From assembly GCA_025989215.1 (NCBI GenBank), contig JAPDNP010000008.1:62001-126000 (forward strand): DNA of 64,000 nt, read 5' to 3'. Positions within the stretch are counted from its first letter, which is position 1. Each line of letters starts with the position of its first letter. A program made the translations under genes and the position numbers. The notes beneath the pieces were generated by a model, which did no database searches, was not told where the DNA came from, and was given only the letters and a program-made list of their open reading frames with translations. This document shows positions 56,360-64,000 of the stretch, piece after piece. Source of the DNA: Neisseriaceae bacterium JH1-16 (lineage in GTDB: Bacteria; Pseudomonadota; Gammaproteobacteria; Burkholderiales; Chromobacteriaceae).

Positions 56360-57550
56360 TTAAGCGATGACCTTAGCAACCACGCCGGCGCCGACGGTAC
56401 GGCCACCTTCGCGGATTGCGAAACGCAGACCTTCTTCCATGGCGATCGGATGGATCAGTTCCACGGTGATGGCAACGTTGTCACCCGGCATAACCATTTC
56501 CACGCCTTCGGCCAGGGTTACAGCACCGGTCACGTCCGTAGTACGGAAGTAGAACTGCGGGCGGTAGTTGGCGAAGAACGGGGTGTGACGACCACCCTCT
56601 TCTTTCGACAGAACATACACCTCTGCCGAGAACTTGGTGTGCGGAGTGATCGAACCCGGCTTAACCAGAACCTGACCACGTTCAACGTCTTCACGCTTGG
56701 TACCGCGCAGCAGTACACCCACGTTGTCGCCGGCTTGACCTTGGTCCAGCAGCTTGCGGAACATTTCCACGCCGGTGCAGGTGGTCTTGACGGTCGGCTT
56801 CAGGCCAACGATCTCGAGCTCTTCACCAACTTTAACAATACCGCGCTCAACACGACCAGTCACTACAGTACCACGACCCGAGATCGAGAACACGTCTTCG
56901 ATCGGCAGCAGGAACGGCTTGTCTACAGCGCGTTCCGGAGTCGGGATGTAGCTATCCAGAGCTTCGGCCAGGCGGAAGATCGCCGGCTCGCCGTATTCCG
57001 ACTGGTCGCCTTCCAGCGCCAGACGAGCGGAACCGGTAACGATCGGGGTGTCATCACCCGGGAAGTCGTACGACGACAGCAGGTCGCGCACTTCCATTTC
57101 CACCAATTCCAGCAGCTCAGCGTCGTCCACCAGGTCAGCCTTGTTCAGGAAGACGATGATGTACGGAACGCCAACCTGACGGGACAGCAGGATGTGTTCG
57201 CGGGTTTGCGGCATCGGACCGTCAGCGGCCGAGCACACCAGAATCGCGCCGTCCATCTGAGCCGCGCCGGTGATCATGTTCTTCACATAGTCAGCGTGGC
57301 CCGGGCAGTCTACGTGAGCGTAGTGGCGATTTTCGGTCTCGTACTCGACGTGTGCGGTATTAATGGTAATACCGCGAGCCTTTTCTTCCGGCGCGCTGTC
57401 GATCTGCGAGTAATCTTTAGCTTCGCCACCGAACTTCTTGGACAGAATGGTGGTGATCGCTGCAGTCAGAGTGGTCTTACCATGGTCCACGTGACCGATG
57501 GTGCCAACGTTTACGTGCGGTTTCGTCCGCTCGAACTTTTCCTTAGCCAT
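56360..57550 (-). CDS. tuf: Elongation factor Tu, copy 2
   Basis: 396 residues, same G motifs as copy 1. Differences cluster in domains 2-3: [52 protein letters not shown] and a VVAKVIA end. Lies in the tRNA-Tyr-Gly-Thr-tuf-Trp cluster, as tufB does in E. coli. Confidence 0.98.
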   Translation of the reverse strand: MAKEKFERTKPHVNVGTIGHVDHGKTTLTAAITTILSKKFGGEAKDYSQIDSAPEEKARGITINTAHVEYETENRHYAHVDCPGHADYVKNMITGAAQMDGAILVCSAADGPMPQTREHILLSRQVGVPYIIVFLNKADLVDDAELLELVEMEVRDLLSSYDFPGDDTPIVTGSARLALEGDQSEYGEPAIFRLAEALDSYIPTPERAVDKPFLLPIEDVFSISGRGTVVTGRVERGIVKVGEELEIVGLKPTVKTTCTGVEMFRKLLDQGQAGDNVGVLLRGTKREDVERGQVLVKPGSITPHTKFSAEVYVLSKEEGGRHTPFFANYRPQFYFRTTDVTGAVTLAEGVEMVMPGDNVAITVELIHPIAMEEGLRFAIREGGRTVGAGVVAKVIA

Positions 57551-57587
57551 GGCAAATTCCCTGAATCTGAAAACTAAAGTTAAGCGA

Positions 57588-57662
<75 letters not shown>

Positions 57663-57682
57663 CCTAAACTTGATACTACGTT

Positions 57683-57756
57683 TGGAGCGGGTGAAGGGAA
57701 TCGAACCCTCGTCGTAAGCTTGGAAGGCTTCTGCTCTACCATTGAGCTACACCCGC
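57683..57756 (-). tRNA. tRNA-Gly(TCC)
   Basis: 74 bases with CCA; acceptor GCGGGTG/CACCCGC; anticodon loop CTTCCAA (TCC). Between the Tyr and Thr genes. Confidence 0.95.
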
Positions 57757-57806
57757 CTCTCACGATCTCGGGCGACTTACACTTGCCGCCCAAACGCTAA
57801 GTAATC

Positions 57807-57891
57807 TGGTGGGGGGAGAAGGATTCGAACCTTCGAAGGCAGAGCCAGCAGATTTACAGTCTGATCCCTTTGACCGCTCGGGAATCCCCCC
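57807..57891 (-). tRNA. tRNA-Tyr(GTA)
   Basis: 85 bases including a long variable arm and CCA; acceptor GGGGGGA/TCCCCCC; anticodon loop CTGTAAA (GTA). First gene of the tRNA-tuf transcript, 14 bases after its -10 box. Confidence 0.95.
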
Positions 57892-57905
57892 TGAAAGAGA
57901 CCCGA

Positions 57906-57934
57906 ATAATATAGATCACCCTTTTGCCCGTCAA
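57906..57934 (-). promoter_or_regulatory. Promoter of the tRNA-Tyr-Gly-Thr-tuf operon
   Basis: Minus strand TTGACG and TATTAT at 17-base spacing, the best sigma70 match seen in the window. A GC-rich CGGGTC follows the -10, suggesting a stringent-type discriminator. Confidence 0.8.
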
Positions 57935-57980
57935 CAGCTTTTTTGAAGAAATTTGCAGTTTTTTTGAGGATTGAATGTGC

Positions 57981-58015
57981 AACGCCCCGATGCTGTTTCC
58001 ATGCATCGGGGCGTT
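57981..58015 (-). terminator. Hairpin between ferredoxin gene and tRNA operon
   Basis: 13-bp perfect stem AACGCCCCGATGC / GCATCGGGGCGTT with a 9-base loop, about 40 bases after the ferredoxin stop. The T-rich side faces the plus strand, so termination of the minus-strand gene is likely but not textbook. Confidence 0.65.
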
Positions 58016-58053
58016 ATATTTTAAATCAAATACTTAGATCGGCTAGCCGTTGT

Positions 58054-58323
<270 letters not shown>

Positions 58324-58382
58324 TCAATGGGGCAAATTCTGTCACCCCACCCCAGGGGCTGCAAGCATTCCCCGCTATATGG

Positions 58383-58943
58383 TTAGATCGGGGTGATATC
58401 AGTCTTGGCGCGCAGTAGCGCGTAGTGCACCACCCCCGCCTTGCCCTGACGCTCGACCTGCCAGTCGTCAAGCTCCGGCAACGAACGCCCTTCTATATAG
58501 AGAGCACCATTCTCGGCCAGGTACGGCCGCACCTTCGGCAGCAGTACCGGCAACAGGTCGGCGTCGAACGGTGGGTCCAGCAGGATCAGGTCGAACTGTT
58601 CTCGACAGTTCTTCAGATACATCAGCGAGTCCATCGCGACGACGTCGATCTCGTTGGCGCCCAGCTCCTGGCGGTTGGCCTTCAATGCCATCAGTGGCGC
58701 CTTGGCCTTTTCGACCATCACGACGCGCCGCGCGCCGCGCGATGCCGCTTCGAAGCCCAGTGCACCGCTGCCGGCGAACAGATCGAGGCAGCGCAGGCCA
58801 TCGAGTTCCTGTCCCAGCCAGTTGAACAGCGTTTCGCGTACCCGGTCCGGAGTCGGCCGCAGGCCGTCGGCATCGGGGAAGGACAACAAGCGGCGCCGGT
58901 AGCGACCGGCGATGATACGCACCCGGTTACGGTTGGCCGACAT
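58383..58943 (-). CDS. rsmD: 16S rRNA (guanine-966-N2)-methyltransferase
   Basis: 186 residues, SAM-dependent; motif I LDLFAGSGALGFEAASRG, catalytic NPPY-like LLDPPFDADLL. N-terminal RIIAGRYRRRLLSFP is characteristic of RsmD. The ATG at 58943 (MSANRNRVR) is preferred over one five codons upstream. Confidence 0.94.
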   Translation of the reverse strand: MSANRNRVRIIAGRYRRRLLSFPDADGLRPTPDRVRETLFNWLGQELDGLRCLDLFAGSGALGFEAASRGARRVVMVEKAKAPLMALKANRQELGANEIDVVAMDSLMYLKNCREQFDLILLDPPFDADLLPVLLPKVRPYLAENGALYIEGRSLPELDDWQVERQGKAGVVHYALLRAKTDITPI

Positions 58944-59010
58944 GGTGGTCCTTTGCAAAAAGCGCTGAGTTTACCCCGATTGTCCTACGCTCGCCTTGAT
59001 CATCGGCGCT

Positions 59011-60315
59011 TTAGGGTGTCGCTGTTGCGCCGATGACAACCGTGGACAGCGCCTCCGGATGGACGCGGCGGCGCCAGGCATCGCGCACCTGGGCCGGTGT
59101 CAGTGCCGCCACTTCGCGCGGATAGCGCTCGAGATAATCGAGCGGTAGCCGGTAGTCGCCAATCAGCGCGAGATAGCCGAGCAGCTTGCGGTTGCTGTCG
59201 AAACGCAGCGGAAAGCCGCCGATCAAATTGGCCTGGGCCTGGGCCAGTTCGGCATCGGTCGGCCCCTCGTCGATGAAGCGCAGCAGCGTCGCACGCGCTA
59301 CCGCCAGCGCGGTATCGGCCTGGTCCTTGCGGGTCGACAAGGCGATCACGAACGGCCCGGCCTGCTCCAGCGGCTGCACGCTGCTGGACGCACCATAGGT
59401 GAGACCGCGCTTGACGCGCAGTTCCTGCATCAGCCGCGCATCGAAACCGCCGGCGCCGAGCACGTAGTTGCCGACCACCAGCGGATAGTAGTCAGGGTCA
59501 TCCCGTGCGATCAGCGGCAGCCCGAGCCGCAGATGCGCTTGGCTGGCCGGATTGGCCTCGCGCACCAGCGCCGGCGCCGCCACTTCGACCGCCGGGATCG
59601 CCGGCAATGCCGGGCCGCTATTGTGCAAACCGGCGAGCAGCGCCGTTGCCATGGCCTCGGCGCCGGCCCGGTCGATGTCGCCGACAATCGCCACGACCGC
59701 ATAGCGAGGCTGGTAGTGCGCCCGCCAGAACGCCAGTAAATCTTGCCGCTTGATGGCGGCCAGAGCGGTAGCGGTGAGACGCGCTTCATTGCCGTAGGGA
59801 TGGGCGGGGTACAGCAGACGGCGCAGCGCGCGATCCGCGAGGAAACCGGGATTGCTCTCGCGCTGCTTCAGCCCTTCGATACCGCGGCGTTTCTCGCGCT
59901 CCAGCACCGCTACGGGAAAGGTCGGTTTCGCCAACAGTTCGGCCGCCAGCGCCAGCGCTGGCTCGCGCGTGGCCGGACGTGACAGCGTGCGCAGCGACAG
60001 GCCGGCACGTTCGGTGTCGGCAAAACCGCCGAGGCTGATCGCCAGGTCGGCGATCTTGTTGCGAATCGCCTCCTCGTCGTGCCCGGCACTGCCGTTGTCG
60101 AGCAAGGCGGCCGTCAGATTCGCCACGCCGGGCTTGGCCTCCCGGCGGCTACCGGCGTCGAAGTCGACCCGGACGTCGAGAATGGGGTTGTCGTGCGACT
60201 CGACGAAGTAGACTCGCGCGCCGTCGGGTTGTTGCCAGTACTGGATATCGACCGCCTGGGCGATACCGCTGAGCACCAGCATCAGTAGCGCGAGCCCGTA
60301 CTGTTTAACGAACAT
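59011..60315 (-). CDS. M16-family peptidase homologue lacking the zinc motif
   Basis: 434 residues with a signal peptide (to about IAQAVDIQ). It has the pitrilysin/processing-peptidase fold but no HxxEH: the equivalent place reads VANLTAALLDNGSAGHDEE. Such copies serve as non-catalytic partners. The start overlaps the end of the active M16 gene by 11 bases, so the two probably form a periplasmic heterodimer. Substrate unknown. Confidence 0.9.
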   Translation of the reverse strand: MFVKQYGLALLMLVLSGIAQAVDIQYWQQPDGARVYFVESHDNPILDVRVDFDAGSRREAKPGVANLTAALLDNGSAGHDEEAIRNKIADLAISLGGFADTERAGLSLRTLSRPATREPALALAAELLAKPTFPVAVLEREKRRGIEGLKQRESNPGFLADRALRRLLYPAHPYGNEARLTATALAAIKRQDLLAFWRAHYQPRYAVVAIVGDIDRAGAEAMATALLAGLHNSGPALPAIPAVEVAAPALVREANPASQAHLRLGLPLIARDDPDYYPLVVGNYVLGAGGFDARLMQELRVKRGLTYGASSSVQPLEQAGPFVIALSTRKDQADTALAVARATLLRFIDEGPTDAELAQAQANLIGGFPLRFDSNRKLLGYLALIGDYRLPLDYLERYPREVAALTPAQVRDAWRRRVHPEALSTVVIGATATP

Positions 60316-61687
60316 TTTCGCCCCCTTGCATGGGTTCGGCCAACGGGGCGGCCTTGGGGACGGCCGGTAGCGGCTGTAGCGTCACCACCGTGAGCCGGTC
60401 GTCGACCAGGCTCTGCGCGGCGGCGCGCACGTCAGCCGAATCGACCCTCATCAGGCGCCGCTCCATCTCGTCCTCGTCGCGCCAGGAAAAGCCCAGGCTT
60501 TCCAGGCGCCCGATCTGCATTGCCTGCTCCTGCATCGAGTCGCGCTGGTAGACCCGGTCGGCGTCGAGGCGGTGGCGTACCCGCGCTAGCTCATCCTCGC
60601 CGACGCCGTCGCGGGCGATGCGGGCGAGCTGCTGGCGGATGCCCTGCTCCAGTTCGGCGATGCCATGCCCGGCCGCCGGCAGCGCCATGATGGTGAACAG
60701 CCCGTCGCCGCGGCCGAGCAGTTCGTAGCTGCTGGAAACACTATTGGCGAGGCGATCCTGTCGGACCAGCTGGCGCGGCAGCCGTGCCGCGTCTTGCCCG
60801 GTCAGCAGCGCCGACAACATATATAAGGTATAGGGTTCACGCTCGTCGAGCCGACGCAGTTGCGGGGCCTTCCAGGCCATCGCCAGGTAGGGCACCTCGG
60901 ACACTGCCTTGACGGTGATACGGCGCAGGCCGCGCTGCGGCGGTTCCTGCTGCGGACGACGTTCGGGCAGAACGCGCGCGGCGATCGGGCCGAAACGCCG
61001 CTGCGTCTCGGCGATCACCGTCGCCGGGTCGACATCGCCGACCACGACCAGCGTCGCATTGTTCGGCGCATACCATTGCCGGTACCACTGGCGCAGGTCG
61101 TCCGGCTGCATATGGAGGATGTCGTCCATCCAGCCGATGACCGGGTTGCGGCTCGGGTTGGCGATGAAGGCGCTGGCGTAGAGGTTCTCGAGCAGCACGC
61201 CGCTGGGCTGATCATCGGTGCGCCAGCGGCGCTCTTCCTTGACGACTTCCAACTCACTCCGGAATGCGTCGTCCTTGAAGTCGAGGTTGTGCATCCGGTC
61301 GGCCTCGAGTTGCAAGGCCAGGGGCAGGCTGGCCGCAGCCAGTTGCTGGTAATAGACGGTATAGGCGCGGCTGGTAAAGGCATTGTCACTGCCGCCGGCG
61401 GCGGCGATGCGATGCGAGAATTCGCCGGCCGGCACGGTCGGCGTCCCCTTGAACATCATGTGCTCCAGCAGATGGGACAAGCCGGTGCGACCGTTCACTT
61501 CGTCGAGGCTGCCGACCCGGTACCAGAGTTGCGACACTGCTACCGGGGCACGTGCATCGCGCTTGACGATGACCTTCAGGCCGTTGGCCAGCGTGGCCTC
61601 GACTGGCTCGTCGGCCTGCGCCAACAGCGGCATCAGCGCCAGGACGGCGAGTGCCGCGCCGCGCGCCGCGAACAAGAGGAATGGCAT
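60305..61687 (-). CDS. M16-family zinc peptidase
   Basis: 460 residues, signal peptide to about LLAQADEP, then the inverted zinc motif HLLEH (His72, Glu75, His76) in GLSHLLEHMMFKGT and the distal Glu in ELEVVKEERR. Periplasmic processing-peptidase-like enzyme. First of a two-gene operon divergent from ftsY; this pair beside ftsY is common in betaproteobacteria. One GTTGGCCGAA copy lies at 60335. Confidence 0.92.
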   Translation of the reverse strand: MPFLLFAARGAALAVLALMPLLAQADEPVEATLANGLKVIVKRDARAPVAVSQLWYRVGSLDEVNGRTGLSHLLEHMMFKGTPTVPAGEFSHRIAAAGGSDNAFTSRAYTVYYQQLAAASLPLALQLEADRMHNLDFKDDAFRSELEVVKEERRWRTDDQPSGVLLENLYASAFIANPSRNPVIGWMDDILHMQPDDLRQWYRQWYAPNNATLVVVGDVDPATVIAETQRRFGPIAARVLPERRPQQEPPQRGLRRITVKAVSEVPYLAMAWKAPQLRRLDEREPYTLYMLSALLTGQDAARLPRQLVRQDRLANSVSSSYELLGRGDGLFTIMALPAAGHGIAELEQGIRQQLARIARDGVGEDELARVRHRLDADRVYQRDSMQEQAMQIGRLESLGFSWRDEDEMERRLMRVDSADVRAAAQSLVDDRLTVVTLQPLPAVPKAAPLAEPMQGGENVR

Positions 61688-61760
61688 GTTGTCTGTCCTG
61701 AAACGGTTTTGACGTTACAATCCGGGTATTTTCGACGAGTCCGGTTGTCCTTAGCGAGTC

Positions 61761-62927
61761 ATGTTTAGTTTCTTCAAGAAGAAGTCCCCCCCGCCGGTTA
61801 CGCCGGCTCCCGAGGCCCCGGCCGTTGAACCGGTACAGGTTCCGGTCGTCGAGACGCCGCCTGCCGCACCCGTAACCCCGGTCGACGCCATCATCACCGA
61901 GGCTCCGATCCAGGCCGAAGCCAGTATCGAGCCGATCACTGCCGCCCCCATCTCCACGCCTGTCGCTGCACCCAGCCCGGTAGCACCGGCTGCCGAGCCG
62001 ACGCCCGAACCCGCCAGGAAGCTCAGCTGGACCGAGCGGCTGAAGGCCGGCTTGTCCAAGACCCGTGACAAACTCGGCAAGTCGCTGGCCGGCGTGTTCG
62101 GCGGCGGAAAGATCGACGAAGACTTGTACGAAGAGCTGGAGACCGTGCTGTTGACCGCCGACATGGGCGTGGACGCCACGAATCACCTGCTCAAGGACGT
62201 GCGCGATCGCGTGTCGCTGAAGGGGTTGAAGGATGGCAGCGAACTGAAAGGCGCGCTGAAAGAGTCGCTGACCGAGCTGATCGGCCCGCTGGAAAAGCCG
62301 CTTGACGTGTCCGGCCACAAACCTTATGTCATTATGATGGCCGGCGTGAACGGTGCGGGCAAGACCACGTCGATCGGCAAGCTGGCCAAGTACTTCCAGT
62401 CGCAGGGCAAGTCGGTGCTGCTGGCCGCCGGCGACACCTTCCGCGCCGCGGCGCGCGAACAGCTGGTGGCCTGGGGCGAACGTAACAACGTCACCGTGAT
62501 CACCCAGCAGGGTGGCGATGCGGCGGCGGTCTGCTTTGATGCGATCAAGGCCGCCGAGGCGCGCGGCATTGACATCGTGCTAGCCGACACCGCCGGCCGG
62601 CTGCCGACCCAGCTGCACCTGATGGAAGAGATCAAGAAGGTGAAGCGGGTAATCCAGAAGGCGCTGCCGGAGGCGCCGCACGAGATCGTGCTGGTGCTGG
62701 ATGCCAATATTGGCCAGAACGCGCTGAACCAGGTGAAGGTGTTCGACGAGGCGCTGGGCCTGACCGGCCTGATCCTGACCAAGCTTGACGGCACTGCCAA
62801 GGGCGGCGTGATCGCGGCGATCGCCAAGCAGCGGCCGATCCCGCTGCGCTTCATCGGCGTGGGCGAGACCATCGACGACCTGCGCCCGTTCAGCGCGCGC
62901 GACTATGTGAACGCGCTGATCGACTGA
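61761..62927 (+). CDS. ftsY: Signal recognition particle receptor FtsY
   Basis: 388 residues: a Pro/Ala/Glu-rich acidic A domain (about 10-85), N domain (about 90-185) and G domain with GVNGAGKT (195-202), DTAGR (276-280) and TKLDG (340-344). Docks ribosome-SRP complexes at SecY. Followed by ftsE and ftsX. Confidence 0.96.
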   Translation: MFSFFKKKSPPPVTPAPEAPAVEPVQVPVVETPPAAPVTPVDAIITEAPIQAEASIEPITAAPISTPVAAPSPVAPAAEPTPEPARKLSWTERLKAGLSKTRDKLGKSLAGVFGGGKIDEDLYEELETVLLTADMGVDATNHLLKDVRDRVSLKGLKDGSELKGALKESLTELIGPLEKPLDVSGHKPYVIMMAGVNGAGKTTSIGKLAKYFQSQGKSVLLAAGDTFRAAAREQLVAWGERNNVTVITQQGGDAAAVCFDAIKAAEARGIDIVLADTAGRLPTQLHLMEEIKKVKRVIQKALPEAPHEIVLVLDANIGQNALNQVKVFDEALGLTGLILTKLDGTAKGGVIAAIAKQRPIPLRFIGVGETIDDLRPFSARDYVNALID

Positions 62928-62996
62928 TCCCACATTCACGATTTTGACCAGCGACGGCGGGGCCTGCCCGCCGTCCAGCAAAGGGAACCGCCTCGC

Positions 62997-63650
62997 ATGA
63001 TCCAGTTCGATCAGGTCACCAAGCGTTACCCGGGCGGCATCGACGCGCTGAAAAACCTGAGCTTCGGCATCGAGACCGGCGAGATGGTGTTTCTCGCCGG
63101 CCACTCCGGCGCCGGCAAGTCGACGCTGCTGAAGCTGATCTCCGGCCTGGAGCGCGCCACCACCGGCAATGTGATGGTCAGCGGCCACAACCTGTCCAAG
63201 CTGCGCCGCAGCCAGCTGCCGTTCGTGCGCCAGCATATCGGCGTGGTGTTCCAGGACCACAAGATCCTGTTCGACCGCAATGTATTCGACAATGTGATGC
63301 TGCCGCTCGACATCATCGGCTTCGACCGCCGTGAGGCGGCGCGCCGGGTGCGCGCGGCGCTCGACAAGGTCGGCCTGCTCGGCAAGGAGAAGGTGATGCC
63401 GATCCGCCTGTCCGGCGGCGAACAGCAGCGCCTGTGCATCGCCCGTGCGGTGGTGCACCGCCCGGCCGTGCTGATCGCCGACGAGCCTTCGGCCAACCTC
63501 GACCGCGCCTACGCGCTCGACATCATGGAATTGTTCAAGTCGTTCCACCAGGTCGGCGTCACCGTACTGATCTCGGCGCACGACGAGACGCTGATGGAAG
63601 ACTACGGCCGCCGCATCCTGCGCCTGAAGGAAGGACAGTTCACCGCATGA
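62997..63650 (+). CDS. ftsE: Cell-division ABC ATPase FtsE
   Basis: 217 residues: Walker A GHSGAGKST, signature LSGGEQQRLCIAR, Walker B VLIADEPSANLD. Works with FtsX to activate periplasmic amidases at the septum. TTCGGCCAACCT is used to encode SANL in PSANLD (63488). Stop overlaps the ftsX start (ATGA). Confidence 0.96.
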   Translation: MIQFDQVTKRYPGGIDALKNLSFGIETGEMVFLAGHSGAGKSTLLKLISGLERATTGNVMVSGHNLSKLRRSQLPFVRQHIGVVFQDHKILFDRNVFDNVMLPLDIIGFDRREAARRVRAALDKVGLLGKEKVMPIRLSGGEQQRLCIARAVVHRPAVLIADEPSANLDRAYALDIMELFKSFHQVGVTVLISAHDETLMEDYGRRILRLKEGQFTA

Positions 63651-64000
63651 AACACTATCTGTTCCTGCACTGGCAGAGCGCGCGCATCGCGCTGGTGAAG
63701 ATTTTGCGCCAGCCGGTCGGCTCGCTGCTGTCCTTGGCGATGCTGTCGGTGGCGATGGCGCTGCCGCTGTCGCTGTACCTGACGGTGATGAGCGTCCAGG
63801 ACTGGGTCGGCAAGCTGACCGCTACGCCTCAGATTACGCTGTTCATGGAGCAAAGCGCCGAGGAAGCGGACATCGCCGCGGTCGGCAGCGCGCTGAAGCA
63901 CCACCCGCGGGTGAAGGGCTATACCTTCGTCAGCAAGAAGCAGGCCCTCACCGACCTGGAAAAGCGCAACGGCCTGAACGGGCTGACCGAGGGCCTGGAT
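63647..64000 (+). CDS. ftsX: Cell-division protein FtsX, C-terminus beyond window
   Basis: 118 codons visible of about 300. MKHYLFLHWQSARIALVKIL, first membrane helix SLLSLAMLSVAMALPLSLYL, then the start of the periplasmic loop (TPQITLFMEQSAEEADIAAV). FtsE partner; runs off the window. Confidence 0.92.
   Translation, partial: MKHYLFLHWQSARIALVKILRQPVGSLLSLAMLSVAMALPLSLYLTVMSVQDWVGKLTATPQITLFMEQSAEEADIAAVGSALKHHPRVKGYTFVSKKQALTDLEKRNGLNGLTEGLD

Noticed and set aside
61688-61760. Sigma70 promoter for ftsY around TTGACGTTACAAT
   Set aside because: Both hexamers are present but adjacent, not at a workable spacing, and no other pair was convincing.

Overview
The window is a GC-rich bacterial chromosome segment, most probably from a betaproteobacterium of the order Neisseriales. 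The RpoA C-terminus (ends WPPAGLEKP), the S8 N-terminus ([11 protein letters not shown]) and the unbroken rpoBC-str-S10-spc-alpha gene order all look neisserial. Species cannot be set from the sequence alone.

Layout. (1) 1-10.4 kb: a methionine-salvage locus. The end of mtnA on + faces a minus-strand operon: RbsA-type ATPase, RbsC-type permease, periplasmic binding protein, mtnK, mtnB, mtnD, mtnC. Together these would import methylthioribose and phosphorylate, isomerise, dehydrate, dephosphorylate and oxidise it to the keto acid of methionine. A dead IS3-type element with an IS110-type element inside it separates mtnA from mtnC. (2) 10.4-19.9 kb: accessory region. It has a broken IS5-type element containing part of another IS5-type element, a MarR/MFS efflux pair, a MOSC protein, and a MocR-type regulator divergent from an omega-aminotransferase/malonate-semialdehyde dehydrogenase pair (beta-alanine catabolism). 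A 143-bp MITE and a frameshifted DUF454 gene follow. (3) 19.9-25.5 kb: lnt, corC, ybeY, phoH, a yciI-like gene and miaB. (4) 25.8-57.9 kb: one minus-strand cluster of ribosomal, transcription and translation genes, from tRNA-Tyr/Gly/Thr-tuf-tRNA-Trp-secE-nusG through rplKAJL-rpoBC, rpsLG-fusA-tuf, S10, spc and alpha to rplQ. Candidate sigma70 promoters sit at the classic operon starts (tRNA-Tyr, rplK, rpsL, rplN, rpsM). (5) 57.9-64 kb: ferredoxin, rsmD and two M16 peptidase homologues on -, then divergent ftsY-ftsE-ftsX on +.

The most unusual signal cuts across these regions. The 9-mer TTGGCCGAA, usually as GTTGGCCGAA and six times as AGGTTGGCCGAA, occurs at least 23 times, counting both strands. 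It lies within many housekeeping genes and also forms inverted pairs between genes. This is how Neisseria DNA uptake sequences (DUS) behave, and the 12-mer matches the AG-DUS AGGCCGTCTGAA at 8 of 12 positions. It may be an undescribed DUS-like dialect.
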